Source of the DNA: Nitrospiraceae bacterium UBA6905
GTDB lineage: Bacteria; Nitrospirota; Thermodesulfovibrionia; Thermodesulfovibrionales; UBA6898
NCBI GenBank assembly: GCA_002451165.1
Contig: DKBH01000016.1
Location: 41,028 to 66,646, forward strand
Reading direction: 5' to 3'
DNA: 25,619 bases
Shown: piece by piece, positions 1 to 5,727 of the stretch
Layout of the letters: every line of letters begins with the position of its first letter
How positions within the stretch are numbered: position 1 is the stretch's first letter
The notes under the pieces: model-generated
What the model was told of the DNA's origin: nothing
What the model saw: the letters and a program-made list of their open reading frames with translations, nothing else
The model's database searches: none
Position numbers and translations under genes: made by a program

Positions 1-111
1 ATGACCCGCATGGACCTGGTCAGGGCCATACAGGAAAGAGTAAGGGCAGAAATCCCCTGGGTAAAGATGGTTACAGTCGCGCCCCAAAATGCACCTCAAA
101 AAGTTAAATGA
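1..111 (+). CDS. 3' end of an unidentified gene (partial)
   Basis: The frame is open from the first base of the window and ends in TGA at 109-111. It encodes at least 36 residues rich in basic and hydrophobic amino acids, with the tail APQKVK. The ATG at position 1 is probably internal. The stop overlaps the next start in an ATGA arrangement, so the two genes are probably translationally coupled in one operon. I do not recognise the protein from this tail and assign no function. Confidence 0.5.
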   Translation: MTRMDLVRAIQERVRAEIPWVKMVTVAPQNAPQKVK

Positions 112-566
112 AGCAACCGCTCCTGATTGCTGTGATAGGTGGCCGCAAGACTACTCCTTTACTGAAAAAAGAGGCAGAAGAGGTCGGTAGGCTTATAGCA
201 CAAAACGGCGGAATACTTGTTTGCGGCGGTCTTCATGGCATCATGGCTTCAGCAGCAAAAGGCGCAAAAAAAGGAGGTGGTATTACCGTCGGAATAATGC
301 CGCAAGACCACAAGAGCAATGCAAATCCTTATATTGACGTACCTATCTCAACTGGACTGGGTATCGGCAGAAATGTTATCATTGCTCGCACGGCAGATGC
401 CCTGATTGCAGTGGGCGGCGAATATGGTACTCTTTCCGAGATCGCCTTCGGTCTCCAGATGAAAAAACCTGTAATCGGCATCGGTTCATGGGATATCAGA
501 GGAGTAATTTCAGCGAAGGATGCAGAAGAAGCGGTCAATAAGGTCATTGAACTTTGCCGTTCTTAG
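108..566 (+). CDS. TIGR00725/LOG-like nucleotide-binding protein (SLOG fold)
   Basis: A 152-residue protein with the glycine-rich Rossmann-like layout of the TIGR00725 branch of the LOG/DprA (SLOG) superfamily. Visible marks are an N-terminal strand ending IAVIGG, the segment GGILVCGGLHGIM (about residues 34-46), the Gly-rich loop following AAKGA, and the segment DALIAVGGEYGTLSEIAFGL (about residues 97-116), whose GGxGT pattern is the phosphate-binding loop of the superfamily. LOG proteins proper hydrolyse cytokinin riboside monophosphates. TIGR00725 members are shorter and their substrate is not established, so only a nucleotide or nucleotide-sugar ligand is inferred. The length suits the family. 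The start ATG overlaps the stop of the upstream gene by the ATGA pattern. A T-rich run follows the stop at about 578-585, but I see no convincing hairpin. Confidence 0.85.
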   Translation: MKQPLLIAVIGGRKTTPLLKKEAEEVGRLIAQNGGILVCGGLHGIMASAAKGAKKGGGITVGIMPQDHKSNANPYIDVPISTGLGIGRNVIIARTADALIAVGGEYGTLSEIAFGLQMKKPVIGIGSWDIRGVISAKDAEEAVNKVIELCRS

Positions 567-623
567 CTTTTCCGGATCTTTTTTTAGTCCCTTTTCTTTG
601 TTCAGTGATTGCTGTATTATCAT

Positions 624-700
624 GCCCCCTTAGCTCAGTAGGATAGAGCACAGGTTTCCTAAACCTGGGGCCGCAAGTTCGAATCTTGCAGGGGGCACCA
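624..700 (+). tRNA. tRNA-Arg (anticodon CCT)
   Basis: A full cloverleaf can be drawn. The acceptor stem is GCCCCCT (624-630) with AGGGGGC (690-696). The D arm is GCTC/GAGC, the anticodon stem CAGGT (651-655) with ACCTG (663-667), and the T arm GCAAG-TTCGAAT-CTTGC. The seven-base anticodon loop TTCCTAA puts the anticodon at 658-660 as CCT, which reads the arginine codon AGG. The 3' CCA is encoded (698-700). A TATTAT box sits just upstream at 615-620. Confidence 0.97.
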
Positions 701-836
701 CATTTGCGTTGTGTAATTGCTTTCCGAATATGTACTTCATTACACATTCCCCATTAATATTTATTACCTTTTGGGGGGCAGAATAAATAAACTATCATTA
801 TTTATCAATGAGTTATACAATTGGCGGTCTTAATAC

Positions 837-1709
837 TTGTCTGATGGCGACATGGAACAGGATTTGCTAGCAATCATGAACAGAATGGATTTTTTCCGTG
901 CCATAAAGTCTCTGTGGCGTTTCCCTCGGAAAGACGAACCTTTTTCAGAAGCAACACGTTACATTTTAGCTCTAGAAACTCAAGCTGAAATTCAGAATAC
1001 ACCAACCACTTCAGCTTCAGAGGACAATGCAGTCTATCTAATAAAAAGGCGTTATCCACGTTATTCCCTGAAAGGGATGCATGTCCACGCCCATTTTTTC
1101 TTCAGCGAGGAGATTGAACTCTGTAATCTCAGTCTCAACGGCGCCTGTATTCTCTCCCGGGAAAAGCCCCGCGTCGCGGATACATATCTCCTGAGGATCC
1201 GCAATGAAAAGCTCTCCCGTGCACTGCAGTGTTCGGTTATATGGCAACGTGCACTCAAGGATAGTTGCTCTCCGCGTACCGCATATACTGCCGGATTGCA
1301 GTTTCATGACTTAGCTTCAGATGATATCGTTATGCTGAAGGATTACATGCGAAATTCAGGAACGCCGATATCAACGAAAATCTGCGATGATTTCAGGCCA
1401 AGTCCGTTGCGTTTCTGCTTCACAACTGGTACGAAGGCAGACCTGAAATGCCCGAGAAAATTACCTATAAGAACGATAAGTATCGGCGGTATGGCAATAG
1501 AGAGCGAACACGCTCCGAAAATTGATGGACATTATCTGATGAAGCTCCCTCTCCCCCACGACTCACAACCAATCAAGATAAAGGCTCGGATCGCATCGGT
1601 TATCTCGGGGAAAGATCGCCGCAACGCCGGCTTTGATATCGGCGTAGAGTTCCTCGCGATGGAGGAGCCCGACAAAATGCGGCTACAGAATTTTATTCAG
1701 ACGCTCTAG
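837..1709 (+). CDS. Tandem PilZ-domain protein
   Basis: A 290-residue soluble protein. The first PilZ domain (about residues 70-170) keeps both cyclic-di-GMP contact motifs: RxxxR as R71-RYP-R75, and N97-LS-LN-G102 matching the D/NxSxxG motif. A second beta-rich repeat (about residues 188-288) has a related SIGGMAIES strand but no clear RxxxR, so it looks like a degenerate PilZ or YcgR-N-like partner that may not bind ligand. PilZ proteins are c-di-GMP effectors acting on motility, adhesion or polysaccharide output; the target here is unknown. The TTG at 837 has only a weak GGCGG about 9 nt upstream. The ATG at 852, 15 nt further in, is an equally possible start. The gene lies 136 bp after the tRNA and converges on the DCC gene. 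Confidence 0.8.
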   Translation: MSDGDMEQDLLAIMNRMDFFRAIKSLWRFPRKDEPFSEATRYILALETQAEIQNTPTTSASEDNAVYLIKRRYPRYSLKGMHVHAHFFFSEEIELCNLSLNGACILSREKPRVADTYLLRIRNEKLSRALQCSVIWQRALKDSCSPRTAYTAGLQFHDLASDDIVMLKDYMRNSGTPISTKICDDFRPSPLRFCFTTGTKADLKCPRKLPIRTISIGGMAIESEHAPKIDGHYLMKLPLPHDSQPIKIKARIASVISGKDRRNAGFDIGVEFLAMEEPDKMRLQNFIQTL

Positions 1710-1729
1710 GCATATAATGCTGCCTGCGT

Positions 1730-2146
1730 TTATCTCCCTCCTCCGGATCTTCCGCCATCTTTTTTCCTCTTCGGAAAGAGTATTTGAGCAATATCGTAGC
1801 GATTGTCCGCAAACCAGCGATAAAAGGAGTGGGAAATGGCCTCTGCCCCTGGCAGGTCAAAAAGTGCTGCAGCAGCGCCATATCGCTTCGTCCTTTTGAG
1901 GATCTCAGGGAGGGCTTTTTCTCCCGCAAGAACACGGCCATCAGGAAGAATGAGCTGCAATGCTTGCATGCAGACATCTTCGATGAAAGGAAAGCGCTGC
2001 CGGGTCTCTTCTGCCTGACAGGAGAGCAGCTCAAAAGCATCTTGGCGCATATTCTCTCTGATCCATGCAATGGTCCTCCGGCATACCGGACAATTACCAT
2101 CATAAATGAGTACAGCCCTTTCACTATTTCTGTCAGCATCAGTCAT
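1730..2146 (-). CDS. DCC-family thiol-disulfide oxidoreductase (DUF393)
   Basis: A 138-residue protein. Near its N terminus it carries the family signature YDGNCPVCRR, a thioredoxin-like CxxC preceded by YDG. It then has the typical LPDGRVLAGEKALPEIL block and the C-terminal YRWFADNRY block that closes the fold. DUF393 proteins are predicted thiol-disulfide oxidoreductases without an assigned substrate. I chose the ATG at 2146 because GAGGTGA lies 8 nt upstream on the minus strand. A longer reading from 2188 adds 14 residues before that ribosome site. The reading frame is intact, unlike its neighbours to the right. It converges on the PilZ gene, with 20 bp between their ends. Confidence 0.85.
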   Translation of the reverse strand: MTDADRNSERAVLIYDGNCPVCRRTIAWIRENMRQDAFELLSCQAEETRQRFPFIEDVCMQALQLILPDGRVLAGEKALPEILKRTKRYGAAAALFDLPGAEAISHSFYRWFADNRYDIAQILFPKRKKDGGRSGGGR

Positions 2147-2382
2147 CGGCAATGTCACCTCGCTTCTATAATACCGCAGAATGAACATTAATCACGCTGT
2201 CGACACCAGGCTCTATTGGGAAAGACCGCCACAGCTGCATCAACCTTAATCGATCCGGGTATCGCATCCCTATGACGATATGCTCTCGTTCATCATAATC
2301 GTGGTGGTCAACTATATTTTATCGGCCGTAACCACGCTAAACCAGCTAAACTAAGAATACTTTCCGGCGTCCTTCTTGACCT
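2147..2382. other. Intergenic stretch without a recognisable gene
   Basis: I see no supported gene here. Beyond the ribosome-binding site of the DCC gene at its left edge, all six frames are broken by stops or give protein I cannot place. Since the next two genes are decayed, this may be leftover coding sequence too eroded to name. Confidence 0.4.
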
Positions 2383-2880
2383 ATGAGACGCCTTGATGCG
2401 CACATATCGCTTACCGCACGACTGGCGGCAAGATATCAGCAGGATGCTTGTCCCCGGAAAAGCGCCTCTTTGAAGACCATACCTTCTGTTGACTAGAACC
2501 GCTACACCGAGATATCTTACGAATTTTCGCGATATCCGAACAGCTTTCAGGAGGGCCGCGAGGGAAGCAGGGCAGCGTCCATTCTGTTGGATGTCGGCAG
2601 AATAGGCACCCTGAATGGATGCTATGATCGGTCATGCGACGGCCGGCTAAGATCTGCACGTGGTACGGTCGGGATCGTGGATACGTCCGCGAAGGCAAAG
2701 CTGAAGGTTACATTTTTCTGGCCATTCTCCAGAGACTACTGGATAATCGCCCTCGATAAAGAATATGAATACGCCGCGCTAGGACATCCACAGCATAAAT
2801 ACCGTTGGATCCTGAGTCGCTAATCGCAAATGCCGGCATCGCTAATGGAAAGCATAATCATAAACATGATACCTCAGCTA
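2383..2880 (+). pseudogene. Lipocalin (Blc-like) pseudogene with two in-frame stops
   Basis: One continuous frame from ATG 2383 aligns by eye with bacterial lipocalins. It has an N-terminal export-like stretch, SLKTIPSVD, then NRYTEISYEFSRYPNSFQ (the family has a GTWYE-IARYPNSFQ type block here), then ARGTVGIVDTSAKAKLKVTFFWPF, DYWIIALDKEYEYAALGHP and KYRWILSR, followed by a weakly matching QMPASLMES tail. The frame is interrupted by TAG at 2494-2496, where the family usually has Leu in VDLNRY, and by TAA at 2821-2823 straight after ILSR. The GxW motif at the mouth of the barrel has been replaced. Functional bacterial lipocalins are outer-membrane lipoproteins that bind lipids. The downstream end is uncertain; similarity fades after about 2870. 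Confidence 0.82.
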
Positions 2881-2895
2881 AGAAGGAGAACACTC

Positions 2896-3297
2896 ATGAC
2901 ACTGAAAAAATATTTTGAGGCCGCATCCGGCACAGGGGTATTGTCCACCGCCGATGCAGAGGGAAGGGTAGACGCTGCTATCTATTCGACCCCGCATGTT
3001 TTTGAAGACGGCACTGTCGCTTTTATCATGCGCGAACTCCTAACACACCGTAATCTGCAGTCGAATCCCTATGCGACTTTTCTCTTTATTGAACACGGGC
3101 CGTGCTATAGAGGGGTGCGGCTTTTTCTTCTGAAAGAATAAGAAGAGATCGACTCGAAATTGATAGCCACCATGACTAGGCGCAACTTGACACCTGAGGA
3201 AGACAGACAGAAAAGACCCAAGTTCCCGGTCTATTTTTTGATAGATAAGATCCTTCGGCTCATAGGGGGCAGTGAATGCCATATAGCGCAAACGTAA
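2896..3297 (+). pseudogene. Pyridoxamine 5'-phosphate oxidase-family pseudogene with one in-frame stop
   Basis: The frame opens with AAGGAG (2883-2888) seven nucleotides before ATG 2896. It encodes a split-barrel flavin-binding type protein: TLKKYFEAASGTGVLSTADAEG, then a VDAAIYSTPHVFEDGTVAFIM strand pair, then HRNLQSNPYATFLFIEHG and RGVRLFLLKE. TAA at 3139-3141 ends the long ORF. The same frame then runs on as EEIDSKLIATMTRR, PEEDRQKRPKFPVYFLID and KILRLIGG to TAA at 3295-3297, which is the expected C-terminal part of the family. So one nonsense codon splits an otherwise full 133-codon gene. The truncated 81-residue product would lack the last strands and helix, and is probably not functional. 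Confidence 0.85.
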
Positions 3298-3825
3298 GTG
3301 TATACATCCTGCACATCTGCTCGCCTGCCAGCGTCTTCCACCATACGAACAGACCGCATCGGCAGAGCATCGTTTATCTTGAAAACAGAGCAGTATCTTA
3401 CTGTCTCGCGCGTGCGAGCATTTTCATTTTTTGAGGATCCCCGCAATCTCTTTTTCATAACGCCGGACTGGCTCGATTTTCGCTTGCAGCGTATTCAGTC
3501 ATTTTCTCCGATGGTAACCGAGGGATCGGAATTCGACTACCATATCAACTGGCTAAAGCTCAGTATTCCCTGGAGAAGCAGAATTGTGAACTATCGTCCG
3601 CCGGAGGAATTTACGGATGCCCAGATACGGGGTCCCTTTCAGACCTGGCAATATCTGCACCGGTTTGATATTTCGATGGGTGGAACACGCATGACTGATG
3701 AGGTCTATTACTGCGTACCTTTTTCTCTCCTCGGTACTTTTGTGCATAAGCTTTTTCTTGATAATCAGCTTATGGATATCTTCTGCTATCGTGCTGTGAA
3801 GATATATCAGTGGGCCAAGGAATAG
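3298..3825 (+). CDS. SRPBCC-family ligand-binding protein, start uncertain
   Basis: From about residue 27 onward the protein looks like a full SRPBCC (START/Bet v1-like) domain: FILKTEQYLTVSR, FSFFEDPRNLFFITPDWLDFR, a long WLKLSIPWRSRIVNYRPPEEFTD block, and GGTRMTDEVYYCVPFSLLG near the C terminus. Such proteins form a hydrophobic pocket; the ligand is unknown. Homologues normally begin at the FILKTEQ strand. Here no ATG sits there, and the only upstream in-frame start is GTG at 3298, directly after the stop of the pseudogene, giving about 25 atypical leading residues. The start codon may have been lost, making this gene an early casualty like its two neighbours. A TTG start just before LKTEQ is an alternative. 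Confidence 0.65.
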   Translation: MYTSCTSARLPASSTIRTDRIGRASFILKTEQYLTVSRVRAFSFFEDPRNLFFITPDWLDFRLQRIQSFSPMVTEGSEFDYHINWLKLSIPWRSRIVNYRPPEEFTDAQIRGPFQTWQYLHRFDISMGGTRMTDEVYYCVPFSLLGTFVHKLFLDNQLMDIFCYRAVKIYQWAKE

Positions 3826-4293
3826 AAAGAAATAGTTTCGTGACCAACCCCGCCCTTTCAGCGGCCAAGGCACTCTTGTTGAGCAATTAACTTACATATT
3901 GTACCAGCATGTTACCACCTGTTACTTATCAATTCGTCAGTCTTTTCTTTCTTCACGCGATACTATGAATTTGCCTAATGACTCTCGCTGACCGATAACC
4001 GGATTATCTTTTCAAGGGCATCATTAAGTCCCTTCCCCTCAATAGTTAACAGCTGCGTAGCTATCCCTTGTGAGCTCCATGGAACGACCACTGGGAATAT
4101 ACTTCCTGTCTTTCCATACACCACCCTGCGCATCATTCTTTTTACAACATCAGTGTCCTCGAGACTGCCTATGTTGCCAAGGCACTATCGACATTTCGAT
4201 AAAAGCGATGCGCGCGCCCACACACTCTGTCGCGGGCATATTGACCAGGAGTTATCCTCCCTTTCTATATCATAAGAGGGGTATACTAAAGAC
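3826..4293. other. 468-bp interval with no clear gene
   Basis: No coding region here is convincing. On the minus strand an ATG-to-stop reading at 4136-3975 gives 53 residues (starting MMRRVVYGKTGSIFP), and the frame stays open for about 16 codons upstream. It reads like protein but I cannot identify it and see no ribosome site. It may be a gene remnant. The plus-strand reading from 4070 lies opposite it and has poor composition. At the right edge, TTGACC (4241-4246) and TCTATA (4264-4269), spaced 17 nt, form a possible promoter for the small ORF at 4294. Confidence 0.35.
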
Positions 4294-4500
4294 ATGAGAT
4301 ATGCACCAAAAGAAACCCATTATTCTGAGGCAACCGGCAAGCTTCATATGCTCTGTCCACATCGTAACCGCACCGGCATATCCGTGCATGTGGTTATCAA
4401 GGAGGGTCATTGTTACCGTTCAAAGCAGTGCATGATTCTCACCTGCAAGTATAATGTCCTACAGTCTGACATTCAGTGCCTGCTTTCCCTTACATGGTAG
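4294..4500 (+). CDS. Small Cys/His-rich hypothetical protein
   Basis: A 68-residue ORF with no signal peptide or membrane segment. It contains LCPHRNR, GHCYRSKQCMILTCKYN and a final SDIQCLL, giving five cysteines and several histidines that could hold a metal ion. AGAGGGG lies 12 nt before the ATG, rather far for a ribosome site. A possible -35/-10 pair (TTGACC at 4241, TCTATA at 4264) precedes it. I do not recognise the family. Its position beside decayed genes means it could itself be a fragment, but the codons look like ordinary coding sequence. Confidence 0.45.
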   Translation: MRYAPKETHYSEATGKLHMLCPHRNRTGISVHVVIKEGHCYRSKQCMILTCKYNVLQSDIQCLLSLTW

Positions 4501-4594
4501 CATATCCTGATCTGCGCTATCTTTCCTACATTTACCGGTGTCCACGTTATCTTCATTTTGAACATTGTGTGAGGCCGGCTATTTTCCGTACAAT

Positions 4595-5389
4595 ATGACT
4601 ATGCACATCAGGGATTTGCAGAATATTGGCGATTCTCTCTATCGCGAGCTCGCCCCCATGCGCCATACTGCACAAATGAAGACTCCGGAAGGGAGGGGAG
4701 CAGGAGGCGACAGGACATACCATATCGATCTTCGCGCTGAAGAGATCATCTTCACCAGTCTCAGAGCCCTCGACGAACCGCTCACCGTCATTTCAGAAGA
4801 GGCAGGCCTAGTGCATATGCAAGGAGGCGGAAACATCGTGCTGGTCGACCCTATCGACGGCAGCCGAAACGCTGTCCATGGCATACCATTTTACGGTACG
4901 ACCATAGCGGTAGCCGCAGGAAAAACTATCGGCGATCTTTATCTCGCCTATACTATTAATCTCGCCACCGGCGATGCATTCTGGGCAGAAAAGGGACAGC
5001 GTGTCTGTTTCCCCGAAAACACCATGCTGTATCATCAGGAAGATCAATTCTCTTTCGTAGCTTACGAGGCTTCAACGCCGTCCCGAGATTTATCTCCGAT
5101 CTTGCCGCTCCTATGCGCAGCAAGGAAAGTACGGTGTATGGGAGCTACAGCACTTGACCTCGCCTATGTCGCCTGTGGTGCTGTCAGCGCCTTTGTCACC
5201 GCCTCGTCATCGCGCAGTTTCGATTTTGCAGGAGGATATCTCCTTATAAAAGAAAGCGGCGGGGTCATCACGGATATTCAGGGAAACGATCTGGACCGCA
5301 TTAAACTGGAATTGAAGGGAACAACGAGTTTGCTCGCGGCAGGAAATGCTGGGCTCCACCAGAAAGCCTTGACCCTGCTGAATCGTTAA
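4595..5389 (+). CDS. Inositol-monophosphatase/FBPase-family phosphatase
   Basis: A magnesium-dependent sugar-phosphate phosphatase of the IMPase/FBPase fold. The metal-site motifs are present in order: ISEEAG (first Glu pair), then VDPIDGSRNAVHGIPFYG (the DPIDGT/S motif), and SRSFDFAGGYLLIKESGG near the C terminus (the WDxAAG-type motif, with FDFAGG here). Family members hydrolyse inositol monophosphate, fructose-1,6-bisphosphate or PAP; the substrate cannot be read from sequence. The upstream TTG at 4565 gives 274 residues, but ATG 4595 or 4601 fits the family start better. None has a strong ribosome site. The zinc ribbon gene follows after 5 bp, suggesting co-transcription. Confidence 0.85.
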   Translation: MTMHIRDLQNIGDSLYRELAPMRHTAQMKTPEGRGAGGDRTYHIDLRAEEIIFTSLRALDEPLTVISEEAGLVHMQGGGNIVLVDPIDGSRNAVHGIPFYGTTIAVAAGKTIGDLYLAYTINLATGDAFWAEKGQRVCFPENTMLYHQEDQFSFVAYEASTPSRDLSPILPLLCAARKVRCMGATALDLAYVACGAVSAFVTASSSRSFDFAGGYLLIKESGGVITDIQGNDLDRIKLELKGTTSLLAAGNAGLHQKALTLLNR

Positions 5390-5394
5390 TATTT

Positions 5395-5718
5395 ATGGGC
5401 CGCCTTGTCGTTCTTCAGCTGATCGCAGGAGTAATCGGAGGCGTTATAGCTACAAAAAAGGGGCGCAATACTCTCTTTTGGACTTTTGTTTGCTTTCTCT
5501 TACCCCTGCTGACTATCGTGGTATCCTTTCTGCCTTCTTTGCGGCCCCCTGGCACGCCGAAAAAACGCTGCCCGAACTGTTCGCGCAGGCTTGGTCCTCA
5601 TGAGAACGTTTGCAGGGACTGCAGCGGGCAGAAGCCTATCGAACTGGTGCAATGTCCCGCCTGTAAGAGTTTTGTGCCGGAAGATTCGCTCTGCCCTGAA
5701 TGCGGGAGAAAACCTTAG
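5395..5718 (+). CDS. Membrane-anchored double zinc ribbon protein
   Basis: A 107-residue protein. Two hydrophobic segments lie at about residues 4-20 and 28-48. A cytosolic-looking C-terminal part follows, with four CxxC knuckles: C59/C62, C73/C76, C87/C90 and C100/C103. These form two rubredoxin-like zinc ribbons that probably bind two zinc ions. No enzymatic motif is visible, so a scaffold or protein-contact role at the membrane is the most that can be said. It begins 5 bp after the phosphatase stop and ends 9 bp from the 3' end of the convergent phosphorylase gene, with no room for a separate terminator. Confidence 0.75.
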   Translation: MGRLVVLQLIAGVIGGVIATKKGRNTLFWTFVCFLLPLLTIVVSFLPSLRPPGTPKKRCPNCSRRLGPHENVCRDCSGQKPIELVQCPACKSFVPEDSLCPECGRKP

Positions 5719-5727
5719 CGGACATAC

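Noticed and set aside
544..747. Minus-strand ORF of 67 residues with a KIRTCGPRFRKPVLYPTELRG-like string
   Set aside because: It is the antisense reading of the tRNA-Arg gene, a familiar artefact of tRNA sequences translated backwards.
1693..2139. Minus-strand ORF of 148 residues in another frame over the DCC gene
   Set aside because: It overlaps the DCC frame, which has the YDGxCxxC signature and a ribosome site; this reading has no recognisable motif.
2411..2698. Minus-strand ORF of 95 residues
   Set aside because: Opposite the lipocalin pseudogene; no protein-like features.
2383..3297. Stop-codon recoding (readthrough, selenocysteine or pyrrolysine) as explanation for the in-frame stops
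   Set aside because: Both TAG and TAA occur, at different sites in unrelated families, and core genes such as gyrA and serS use normal stops. Loss of the lipocalin GxW motif also points to decay.
3909..3928. Repeated TGTTAC words near 3910-3926
   Set aside because: Two short copies only; not enough to call an operator or repeat.
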